Shown here one piece after another: positions 1 through 6,221 of a stretch of 6,844 bases of DNA. This DNA is from Lutibacter sp. (lineage in GTDB: Bacteria > Bacteroidota > Bacteroidia > Flavobacteriales > Flavobacteriaceae). Location of the stretch: NCBI GenBank assembly GCA_030599055.1, contig JAUVOS010000141.1:1-6844 (forward strand). The letters are read 5' to 3'. The translations under genes were made by a program, and so were the position numbers. The stretch's first letter is position 1; each line of letters starts with the position of its first letter. The notes below the pieces were generated by a model that saw only the letters and a program-made list of their open reading frames with translations, was not told the DNA's origin and did not search any database.

Positions 1-5
1 AAATT

Positions 6-515
6 ATGCAAAGACAATTCAAAATAGGTGATTCGATATCCGTTCTTGACGATAACATTAAAGGTAGAGTAATCGCTATTGACGGAACAGAAATAGTAAT
101 TGAGGATTCGGATGGTTTTGAAAGAATTTTTCAGCTAAATGAGCTTATCGTTTACGATTCAAAACTCGCAGATGACACTACTTTAAGCTTAAAAGATTTT
201 GATAGTAAAAAAACTAAAAGAATACTAGATACAAATCCGGAAGTTATTGATTTACACAAGACAAAAACCTATTTACCAAAAAACAAAATACTTGAAAATC
301 AATTAAAACAGTTTAAAAGCCACATAAACCGAGCTATTGGAAAACGGGCATTAAAAATAGTCTTTATCCATGGAAAAGGTGGAGGTATTTTACGAAGTGC
401 AATCGAAAAGATACTTCGAAAAAATGCTATCAGATTTGGAGATGCATCCTATCATAAATACGGACAAGGTGCTATTGAAATATACTTATCAGGAGTTGAT
501 GGGGTTGTGAGGTGA
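6..515 (+). CDS. Smr-domain protein (MutS2 C-terminal-like)
   Basis: A 169-residue protein with a C-terminal Smr domain, the small nuclease-like fold found alone or at the end of MutS2. Visible Smr landmarks are the DLH motif at residues 82-84, the HGKGGGILR loop at 122-130 and the final KYGQGAIEI strand at 151-159. Residues 1-50 form a short beta-rich module (FKIGDSISVLDD, then a GRVIAIDG turn) like the SH3/KOW-type modules that precede Smr in Bacteroidota proteins. A charged linker joins the two at about 51-78. The usual DLHG is DLHK here. Smr domains bind and in some cases cut branched DNA or ribosome-associated RNA; which applies here cannot be told. No signal peptide, so probably cytosolic. 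The ATG is only five bases from the window edge, so the upstream signals cannot be seen, but the N-terminus looks complete. It converges on the nfu-like gene. Confidence 0.85.
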   Translation: MQRQFKIGDSISVLDDNIKGRVIAIDGTEIVIEDSDGFERIFQLNELIVYDSKLADDTTLSLKDFDSKKTKRILDTNPEVIDLHKTKTYLPKNKILENQLKQFKSHINRAIGKRALKIVFIHGKGGGILRSAIEKILRKNAIRFGDASYHKYGQGAIEIYLSGVDGVVR

Positions 516-548
516 TAAGCAGTATGCGATACGCTTCACGCGGTACGC
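514..548 (-). repeat. Inverted arm: five 7-base units of GCRTAYN type
   Basis: Read on the minus strand from 548 to 514, this stretch divides without gaps into five heptamers: GCGTACC, GCGTGAA, GCGTATC, GCATACT and GCTTATC. G1, C2 and T4 are invariant and A5 is kept in four of five. The last unit overlaps the Smr stop codon (513-515). The units match the consensus of the plus-strand array at 592-654, so the two form inverted arms. Bases 522-548 pair with 613-639 at 21 of 27 positions, plus two G-T wobbles. Confidence 0.8.
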
Positions 549-591
549 TTTTGACTGCTTTACAAAACAAATTATTTGGGTAAGGCGAACC

Positions 592-654
592 GTGTATAGC
601 ATATAGTGTACTGCGTATAGCATAAGGCGTATTGCATACCGCCTACCGCATAAA
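592..654 (+). repeat. Tandem array: nine 7-base units GYRTAYN
   Basis: Nine consecutive heptamers without gaps fill 592-654. Position 1 (G), position 4 (T) and position 5 (A) are identical in all nine; position 2 is C or T; positions 6 and 7 vary freely. Examples are GTGTATA at 592-598, GCGTATA at 613-619 and GCATAAA at 648-654. The array ends two bases before the stop codon of the nfu-like gene. Together with the inverted arm at 514-548 it takes up almost the whole gap between the two convergent stop codons. The 43-base core (549-591) contains a further imperfect pair, GCTTTAC at 557-563 and GTAAGGC at 580-586. No T-run follows on either strand, so it is not a standard intrinsic terminator. 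Confidence 0.85.
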
Positions 655-656
655 AT

Positions 657-875
657 CTACTCAATCACCTCCTTAATCTCCACAACTTTTTCAGTGATAA
701 TTGCAGAGATACTGTTTAAAGTCATCGTACTTTTATTACAAGTAGAGCAAAAGCCCAAGAATTGAACTTTTGCTACTCCATCTTTTATTGAAACTAACTT
801 AATATCGCCTCCATCCTTTTGTAAGAAAGGACGAATTTCTGATAAAACTGCTTCTACTTTTGAAAAAATACTCAT
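657..875 (-). CDS. NifU C-terminal-domain (Nfu-type) Fe-S carrier
   Basis: A 72-residue protein consisting only of the Nfu domain, the part of NifU that holds a [4Fe-4S] cluster between subunits and passes it to apo-enzymes. The signature is clear: LQKDGGDI at 18-25 and GFCSTCNKSTMTL at 41-53, with the cluster-binding CxxC at Cys43 and Cys46. It is slightly shorter than the usual 75-80 residues, and it lacks the A-type N-terminal domain of NfuA and the scaffold domain of full NifU. The ATG at 873-875 lies nine bases after the mrp stop with only an A/T-rich leader and no Shine-Dalgarno sequence, as is normal in Bacteroidota. It is almost certainly cotranscribed with mrp and probably supplies the cysteine ligands that the Mrp partner lacks. 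Cytosolic. Confidence 0.93.
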   Translation of the reverse strand: MSIFSKVEAVLSEIRPFLQKDGGDIKLVSIKDGVAKVQFLGFCSTCNKSTMTLNSISAIITEKVVEIKEVIE

Positions 876-884
876 ATTTTTAGT

Positions 885-2003
885 CTAATCTGCGGCACAT
901 CCACTGGTATTAGTTATACGTACGATCTCTGTTGGTGGTAAATCTTTATTTCGTTTTACCAATTGTGTCAGCATCTTTTTAGTAATTCCCGAAAATATTT
1001 CTTCCATTTCTGTATTGTCTTGTAAAGCAACAGGATGTCCAACATCACCTGATTCTCTGATACTCTGCACTAAAGGTACTTCTCCTAAAAAAGCGGTATT
1101 AATATCTTTTGCTAAATTTTTAGCACCATCTTTTCCAAATATGTAATATTTATTATCTGGTAATTCATCAGGAGTGAAATAACTCATATTTTCAACAATA
1201 CCAAATACAGGTACGTTGATGTTTTCTTGCGCAAACATAGCGACTCCTTTTCTGGCATCTGCTAGAGCAATGGGCTGTGGCGTACTAACCACAACGGCTC
1301 CTGTTAAAGGGACAGCTTGTACCATGGTTAAATGAATATCGCCAGTTCCCGGTGGTAAGTCAACTAACAAAAAGTCTAATTCACCCCAATCTGCATCGAA
1401 TAATAATTGGTTAAGTGCTTTATTAGCCATGGCACCACGCCATATAACTGCATCATTTGGGTCAACAAAAAAGCCTATAGACAATATTTTTACTCCAAAA
1501 TTTTCAACGGGTTTAATTTTTGGTTTTCCAGCTACGGTTGATGACAAGGGACGTTCATTTTCAACATCAAACATCATGGGCATTGACGGCCCGTACACAT
1601 CAGCATCTAATATACCTACGCTAAAACCCATTTTAGCCAAAGTAACAGCAATATTTGCTGTAACTGTAGATTTTCCAACGCCTCCTTTTCCCGAAGCAAT
1701 TGCAATTATATTTTTGACATTTGGCAAGGATTTTTCCGGTTGAATTTGAACCGTTTGAGTTGCTACCTGTCCCACTACTTGTACTTGAACTTCTGCTTTC
1801 GAAAAAACATTTTTTATTGCCTTTATTACATCAACTTCTACTTTCTTTTTTGCCTGTAAGGTTGGATTTCCAATATTTACTTCAACCAATACTCTATTTT
1901 CGACGATTTCCACATTTTTTATGGAATTTGTCTCAATTAAATTTTTTCCGTCACTAGATGCGGTGACCGTTTCTAAAACTTTTAATATATCCTGTTTGTT
2001 CAT
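885..2003 (-). CDS. mrp: Mrp/ApbC-family Fe-S carrier ATPase
   Basis: A 372-residue P-loop ATPase of the Mrp/ApbC/NBP35 family, cytosolic carriers that deliver Fe-S clusters. Residues 1 to about 85 form the MIP18 (DUF59) domain. The ATPase part starts at about 98 with the deviant Walker A motif GKGGVGKST at 105-113, followed by DADVYGPSMP at 133-142, the WRGAM segment at 188-192 and the LPPGTGD switch motif at 216-222. The family CxxC expected just after ENMSYF (271-276) is replaced by TPDELPD, and the only cysteine in the protein is Cys369 in the C-terminal GCAAD tail. This matches my recollection of Bacteroidota Mrp proteins, so it is probably a lineage feature rather than damage. First gene of a two-gene operon with the nfu-like gene. 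A -7 box and a 17-bp palindrome lie 26-53 bases upstream. The ATG at 2001-2003 gives a full-length MIP18 domain. Confidence 0.93.
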   Translation of the reverse strand: MNKQDILKVLETVTASSDGKNLIETNSIKNVEIVENRVLVEVNIGNPTLQAKKKVEVDVIKAIKNVFSKAEVQVQVVGQVATQTVQIQPEKSLPNVKNIIAIASGKGGVGKSTVTANIAVTLAKMGFSVGILDADVYGPSMPMMFDVENERPLSSTVAGKPKIKPVENFGVKILSIGFFVDPNDAVIWRGAMANKALNQLLFDADWGELDFLLVDLPPGTGDIHLTMVQAVPLTGAVVVSTPQPIALADARKGVAMFAQENINVPVFGIVENMSYFTPDELPDNKYYIFGKDGAKNLAKDINTAFLGEVPLVQSIRESGDVGHPVALQDNTEMEEIFSGITKKMLTQLVKRNKDLPPTEIVRITNTSGCAAD

Positions 2004-2028
2004 TATTCTATCTTATTAATACAATTAC

Positions 2029-2045
2029 TTTAGAATGATTCTAAA
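2029..2045. promoter_or_regulatory. 17-bp perfect palindrome, candidate operator of mrp-nfu
   Basis: TTTAGAATGATTCTAAA has two perfect 8-bp arms around one central base. It lies 26 bases upstream of the mrp ATG and immediately downstream, in the direction of transcription, of the -7 box at 2049-2056, so it would cover the expected transcription start. This is the classic position for a repressor site. The size and 8-1-8 symmetry fit a dimeric winged-helix regulator; the TTTAGA...TCTAAA half-sites recall Fur/DtxR-type metal-regulator boxes. Which regulator binds is unknown. Confidence 0.6.
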
Positions 2046-2048
2046 CAA

Positions 2049-2056
2049 CAAAAGTA
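2049..2056 (-). promoter_or_regulatory. Bacteroidota -7 box (TACTTTTG) for mrp-nfu
   Basis: Minus-strand TACTTTTG matches the Bacteroidota sigma-ABfr -7 consensus TAnnTTTG at all fixed positions, and the mrp ATG follows 45 bases downstream. No clear -33 TTG is seen at the expected distance upstream, so the site rests on the -7 box, its position and the adjoining palindrome. Confidence 0.55.
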
Positions 2057-2337
2057 AGGATATTTTTATTAATGAAAACATAATAATATACTATTGTCTG
2101 ATAAGTGATATAAGGTCGCTCTACTGAAAGAAAAAAGAGAAAAGACTGCCTAGTTATTAGTTAGATGATCTTCTTGCAATATCATATTTTCTTATATATG
2201 TTGCAATAAATTTGAAAATTATTAGTATTAATTCAATAGCATATTGTCCCAATTATTAAAAATATAAACAACTATATATTTAAAACTATTTTCATAAGAA
2301 TAATGGTAATACGAATCTTAAATAATCTAAATAGCAG
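2057..2337. other. AT-rich gap, no gene seen
   Basis: Between the mrp promoter and the end of the symporter gene I see no credible coding region, tRNA or terminator. Two small items are visible. At 2144-2164 the heptamer GACTGCC is followed by TAGTTAT and TAGTTAG, a miniature of the 7-base arrays elsewhere in the window. At 2174-2206 an AT-rich hairpin can form: 13 pairs including one G-T wobble, one bulged C and a 6-base loop. It has no T-run after it on the minus strand, so it does not look like the terminator of the symporter gene. Confidence 0.5.
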
Positions 2338-3978
2338 TTATTCTTTTTTCTTTTTATGCCCAATCGCAATTAGATACCTATCAATCTCACTACGAACTTG
2401 AGGTGCCAAAATGATTAGCCCAATGACATTTGGAAAAACCATGGCAAAAATCATTGCATCAGAAAAATCAATTACGGAATCTAAGCTTGCAGAAGAGCCA
2501 ATGATAACAAAAAGTAAGAATAATATTTTGTAAGTAATCTCTGTTTTTCTACTCCTTCCAAAAACATAAGTCCACCCTTGAATTCCATAATATGACCAAG
2601 AGAGCATTGATGAAAATGCAAATAGGATAACAGCTATTGTTAGAAGTATAGAAAAGTTTGGAATCGCAGCATCAAAAGCAACTGATGTCAGATCGACTCC
2701 ACCGATACGTTGCCCTGTTGAATTTAAAAGCACTTCTTTATTGACCACATCTCCATAGGCAAAAAGGCTTCCAACTGTTTTAATATTCATAATAATTATA
2801 ACCAATGCAGTCATTGTACAAATTATAACCGTATCTACAAAAGGCCCAATAGAAGCAACAATACCTTCACTGGCAGGATATCGAGTTTTTACTGCTGCAT
2901 GCGCTATCGAAGCAGAACCAACACCGGCTTCATTTGAAAATGCTGCTCGTTGAAACCCAACAATAAGCACTCCAATTAGACCTCCTAATGCAGCGTCTGC
3001 TTCAAAAGCTCCATTCCATATTTGAACAATAGCATCTGGTATTACAGAAAAATTTAATACAATAATTATCAAAGCAGCGCCTACATAAATGATTGCCATA
3101 AAAGGCACAATTTTTTCTGTTATTTTACCAATTCGTTTTATTCCTCCTATTATCACTAAGCCAACTAAAATTGCTGCAAAGACTCCAAAACCAGCACCTG
3201 CCCACGTTGAATCTTGGAGATTAAACAATAATTTGAATTGAGAAGCAGCTTGGTTCGCTTGGAACATATTTCCTCCACCAAAGGATCCACCAACAACCAT
3301 AATGGCAAAAAATATAGCTAGTATTTTTCCAAAACCACCCATTTTATAACCTTTAAGTCCTTTGGAAAGATAATACATCGGACCACCATATATTTTTCCA
3401 TCCTTTCCTACTTCACGATATTTTACTCCTAAAGTAGCTTCTACTAATTTAGTTGACATCCCTAAAAATCCGGCTAAAATCATCCATATAGTTGCACCTG
3501 GACCACCAACTGCAATGGCAACAGCCACACCAGCAATATTACCAAGACCAACAGTTGCTGACAAAGCAGCAGTAAGGGCTTGAAAGTGAGTTACCTCACC
3601 AACAACCTCCTCTTTCTGTATGGTTTCAAAAACATCTCCACCCGGTGTTGGATCCCCAGCCATAACATCTGCTCCATGATGGTCAATCTCATCGTAATCT
3701 CCTCTCGTGGCTTTTAAGGCAACACCTAATAATCTAATATTTGCAAATTTATTATAAAGTGTAAACCATAAGGCTCCAAGTATTAACACAAACAATACAA
3801 TTGGCACATCTTTATCTCCAACCGGTATTGAATAAAAAACAATAGCCGTAACTTTTGCAGAAAAAGGCGCAAACCATTCTTCTATCATTTGATCTATACC
3901 TGTTTTTTCAGATGTTTCTTGTGCAAATAGTAAAAAATTGGAAAATAATAAAAAAGTAGAGGTGATTAATTTTTTCAT
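2338..3978 (-). CDS. Sodium:alanine/glycine symporter (AGCS family)
   Basis: A 546-residue inner-membrane protein of the AGCS family, which couples sodium entry to uptake of alanine, glycine or related small amino acids. Family landmarks in order: TVGLGNIAGVA at 142-152, GGPGATIWMI at 158-167, GGPMYYLSKG at 198-207, GNMFQANQAA at 236-245, FSNEAGVGSASIAHA at 347-361 and SWSYYGIQGW at 460-469. About ten or more hydrophobic segments are visible. It is longer than the usual 450-490 residues for two reasons: a signal-like hydrophobic start (1-20) followed by a soluble stretch (21-42), and a hydrophilic stretch at about 91-127 (rich in Asp, His and Gly) ahead of the GEVTHFQAL core. The ATG at 3976-3978 is the first Met before the signal-like segment. 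It appears monocistronic. Weak promoter candidates upstream (TAATTCTG and TATTTTTA) each miss the -7 consensus by one base. Substrate not determinable. Confidence 0.93.
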   Translation of the reverse strand: MKKLITSTFLLFSNFLLFAQETSEKTGIDQMIEEWFAPFSAKVTAIVFYSIPVGDKDVPIVLFVLILGALWFTLYNKFANIRLLGVALKATRGDYDEIDHHGADVMAGDPTPGGDVFETIQKEEVVGEVTHFQALTAALSATVGLGNIAGVAVAIAVGGPGATIWMILAGFLGMSTKLVEATLGVKYREVGKDGKIYGGPMYYLSKGLKGYKMGGFGKILAIFFAIMVVGGSFGGGNMFQANQAASQFKLLFNLQDSTWAGAGFGVFAAILVGLVIIGGIKRIGKITEKIVPFMAIIYVGAALIIIVLNFSVIPDAIVQIWNGAFEADAALGGLIGVLIVGFQRAAFSNEAGVGSASIAHAAVKTRYPASEGIVASIGPFVDTVIICTMTALVIIIMNIKTVGSLFAYGDVVNKEVLLNSTGQRIGGVDLTSVAFDAAIPNFSILLTIAVILFAFSSMLSWSYYGIQGWTYVFGRSRKTEITYKILFLLFVIIGSSASLDSVIDFSDAMIFAMVFPNVIGLIILAPQVRSEIDRYLIAIGHKKKKE

Positions 3979-4020
3979 ATTCTTAGATTCTGTGAATTTT
4001 TAAAAATAAACCGCAATATC

Positions 4021-4119
4021 TTAAAAAAATGAAGTAATGGCAAGTTTTGATTTAAGAATTTAGAATTTTGAATGCAGAATTAATGGTTTTTTGCTAAAAC
4101 AATAACGCATTACTTCATT
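4021..4119 (-). terminator. Possible terminator-like inverted repeat after the reductase operon
   Basis: AATGAAGTAATG (4028-4039) and CATTACTTCATT (4108-4119) are perfect 12-bp inverted copies separated by 68 bases. On the minus strand the downstream arm runs straight into seven T residues (4029-4023), as at an intrinsic terminator. The loop is much too long for a typical one, and the first arm is itself part of the 8-base array, so this may instead be an inverted stray unit of that array. Confidence 0.3.
4048..4082 (+). repeat. Short array of five 7-base units (AGAATTT type)
   Basis: Five consecutive heptamers without gaps: TGATTTA, AGAATTT, AGAATTT, TGAATGC and AGAATTA. G2, A3 and T5 are identical in all five. 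The array lies inside the loop of the 12-bp inverted repeat, between the symporter start and the 8-base array. It is short and AT-rich, so taken alone it could be chance; its period matches the other arrays here. Confidence 0.5.
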
Positions 4120-4239
4120 CAATCATTGCATCATTCTATCATTGCATCATTCAATCATTACATCATTACATCATTCTATCATTACATCATTGCATCATTC
4201 TATCATTACATCATTACATCATTAAATCATTCAATCATT
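4108..4239 (+). repeat. Tandem array of about 16 units of the 8-mer CATTNNAT
   Basis: From 4108 the sequence divides without gaps into 8-base units CATTNNAT up to 4235, with a partial unit to 4239. All units begin CATT, and all but the first (CATTACTT) end in AT. The two variable bases take only five values, CA, GC, CT, AC and AA. AC is the most frequent, and adjoining units are seldom identical. The last units overlap the end of the reductase gene: its TGA stop is at 4231-4233 and its final two or three codons lie in the array. No reading frame through it looks like a real protein. The array is far too short in period for CRISPR and is best described as a diverged minisatellite. Confidence 0.92.
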
Positions 4240-5148
4240 GATATTTCCTTGAGAATCCAATTGAAGTTGTGCCAATCCTTCGACAAAATAAAGAGGTTTA
4301 AAACCTAACCTATCTATTGCTTTTGTCAAGTTAAAGCCAGTGTTGGGTGGGCGTTTTGCTTTTTGTTTAAATTCAGATGAAGCTATGGAAGTAATCAAAG
4401 AAGTAGGTAAATTGTAAAAATCGGCTATTTGTAAAGCAATATCATAGATGGAAAGTAATTCTTTATCAGAAATATGAAAAACCCCTTTGGCTTTTTTCTT
4501 CATTACCAAGAGACAAGCATCTGCTAAACTTCCTACAAAAGTTGGCATTCGATACTGATCGTTGACAACACGAATGGGTTCTTTATTTTCCAATGATTTT
4601 TTAACCCATAAAACAATATTACTTCGTTTCATATTAGCGACTTTTCCATAGACCAAAATTGTTCTAAGAATTGTATAATCGGTTCGATTTTTTTGAATTG
4701 CTTTTTCTGATTTTAATTTTGAAAGCCCATAATAATTTATCGGATATGGAGTATCATTTTCTGAATACATCCCATCAACTCCATCAAAAATAAAATCCGT
4801 AGAAATATGAATTAGATGGGTTCCAATTTCATTACTTGTGACAGCCAACTTTTTAACAAAATCTACATTTACGGCATCACATATTTTTTTATCAACTTCA
4901 CATGTATCTACATTTGTCATGGCCAATGCATTGATAATAAAATCAGGGCTAATTAAATTTAATTGAAGTTTAATAGTTTTAAAATCGGCAATATCTATTT
5001 CAAAATAATTAAGTTCTTTAACTTCTGAATTACGATTCTCACCAGAAGCCATTGCATATAAATTGTAATCAGGATGCTTGTAGAGCTTATTGACTAAAGT
5101 CTGCCCTAACAGTCCATTGCTTCCTATGATAACTACTTTTTTAGACAT
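4231..5148 (-). CDS. RmlD-like NAD(P)-dependent sugar-nucleotide reductase
   Basis: A 305-residue extended short-chain reductase of the RmlD (dTDP-4-dehydrorhamnose reductase) group, full length for the family. The N-terminal Rossmann fold shows the nucleotide-binding loop GSNGLLG at 9-15, the ALAMTNVDTCE segment at 75-84, STDFIFDG at 116-123 and the catalytic YxxxK as Tyr140 and Lys144. The C-terminal substrate part has RMPTFVGSLAD at 200-210 and RPPNTGFN at 266-273, the usual RmlD ending. RmlD reduces a 4-keto sugar nucleotide in the cytosol for surface polysaccharide, but no rmlA, rmlB or rmlC neighbours are present, so the true substrate is open. Its ATG overlaps the stop of the potassium channel gene by one base (TAATG), implying translational coupling. 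The C-terminal residues NIND are encoded where the 8-base repeat array begins to intrude. Confidence 0.85.
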   Translation of the reverse strand: MSKKVVIIGSNGLLGQTLVNKLYKHPDYNLYAMASGENRNSEVKELNYFEIDIADFKTIKLQLNLISPDFIINALAMTNVDTCEVDKKICDAVNVDFVKKLAVTSNEIGTHLIHISTDFIFDGVDGMYSENDTPYPINYYGLSKLKSEKAIQKNRTDYTILRTILVYGKVANMKRSNIVLWVKKSLENKEPIRVVNDQYRMPTFVGSLADACLLVMKKKAKGVFHISDKELLSIYDIALQIADFYNLPTSLITSIASSEFKQKAKRPPNTGFNLTKAIDRLGFKPLYFVEGLAQLQLDSQGNIND

Positions 5149-6152
5149 TAAAAGATTTCGTGTAATTTTTCGATTTGCTCAATATTTCCTAAAATAATTA
5201 AGTGCGAATCGGGTTCTAATATGATGTTTGCATCAGGGTTTATAATATATTGGTTATCAGCATTTTTTAAACCAATGATTAAGCAACCTGTTTTATGACG
5301 TAGGTTTAAATCGAGCAAAGTTTTGTTTATAAACTCTTTAGGCAAATCATTCACACAAATCTCCTCTAAATTGGTTTCTTTTTTCCCTTCAATAGAAATA
5401 CGTTCTACAAATTCAACCAAATCAGGAGTCACAATTAAGGATGCCATATGATTACCACCTATCTTATCAGGCATAATAATGTTATTGGCACCAGCAACTT
5501 TTAGTTTGCTATAGGAAGTGTCTTTAGAAGCTCTACTGATTATGGTTAAATCTTTATTCATCTGCCGAGCCGATAGCACCACGTATAAGTTATCTGCATC
5601 AGATGGCATGGTAGTAATTAAATTACTCGCTTGCGCAATACTTGCCTTTTCTAAGGCTCTGTCATCTGTTGCATTTCCTTTTACATAAAGATAGCCTAAT
5701 GCTTCTATTTCCTCGATTACCTTATCATCTGACTCGATAATTATACATTTTTTGTCATACGATTTTAATCTTTCAACCGCTTGTTTACCATTTCTACCAA
5801 ATCCGCATACAATGGTATGATCTTTTAATCTTTTAATCTGTTTTTGCATTTTCCTTTTATTAATTTGTTCAAAAAAACGACCATTTGCTATAAACTCAGA
5901 TATCACTGATACTACATATCCAAAGATACTAATACTGGTAATAATCAAAAAAATTGTAAAAAGTTTTTCATTATCTCCTGAGGGATGTACTTCACCAAAT
6001 CCTACGGTTGTCGTAGTAATTATGGTCATGTATAAAGCTTCAATCCAAGAATACGAATCTGAAATAAACTTGTAACCCAGCGTACCAATTAACATTACTA
6101 ACAACATCATTGCTAATGCGCCATATAGTTTGTTATTTAAGTATTTCAACAT
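5148..6152 (-). CDS. Two-TM potassium channel with RCK (TrkA-N/TrkA-C) domains
   Basis: A 334-residue inner-membrane potassium channel of MthK/Kch type. Membrane helix 1 is at about 9-31, the pore loop carries the selectivity filter TTVGFGE at 48-54, and helix 2 is at about 63-87. After a basic linker (99-111) comes the cytoplasmic RCK domain: Rossmann motif CGFGRNGKQ at 116-124, an acidic strand end IIES at 138-141 and GNATDD at 159-164. A TrkA-C-like part covers about 258-334. Filter and dinucleotide motif are both intact, so the channel should work and be gated by a ligand bound to the RCK ring. An in-frame Met at 102 (ATG at 5847-5849) precedes the RCK domain exactly at the linker. The gene is second in a probable operon, 72 bases after the pspC-like coding region ends, with a weak purine-rich AGAGAG before its ATG, and it overlaps the reductase by one base. 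Confidence 0.92.
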   Translation of the reverse strand: MLKYLNNKLYGALAMMLLVMLIGTLGYKFISDSYSWIEALYMTIITTTTVGFGEVHPSGDNEKLFTIFLIITSISIFGYVVSVISEFIANGRFFEQINKRKMQKQIKRLKDHTIVCGFGRNGKQAVERLKSYDKKCIIIESDDKVIEEIEALGYLYVKGNATDDRALEKASIAQASNLITTMPSDADNLYVVLSARQMNKDLTIISRASKDTSYSKLKVAGANNIIMPDKIGGNHMASLIVTPDLVEFVERISIEGKKETNLEEICVNDLPKEFINKTLLDLNLRHKTGCLIIGLKNADNQYIINPDANIILEPDSHLIILGNIEQIEKLHEIF

Positions 6153-6221
6153 AATATCTCTCTAAATATTTATTCGTTTCTGCTTATTACTTTAAAATAG
6201 GTATTTAAACAAGTGAGCTTA

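Noticed and set aside
514..654. Intrinsic terminator between smr and nfu
   Set aside because: The arms can pair, but the loop is 64 bases and no T-run follows on either strand.
1429..1957. Open frames on the plus strand opposite mrp
   Set aside because: They lie entirely inside the mrp gene on the other strand, their translations have no recognisable domain, and mrp is unmistakable.
4000..4107. Promoter of the symporter gene
   Set aside because: TAATTCTG (with a TTG 17 bases upstream) and TATTTTTA each miss the -7 consensus by one base. In such AT-rich DNA neither can be preferred.
4108..4239. CRISPR array
   Set aside because: The period is 8 bases with no spacers of usual length, and no cas genes are present.
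4126..4308. A plus-strand open frame giving a repetitive His/Ile/Ser/Tyr peptide
   Set aside because: It is the 8-base array read in frame (24 bases make 8 residues), running into the antisense of the reductase gene. No start signals and no domain.
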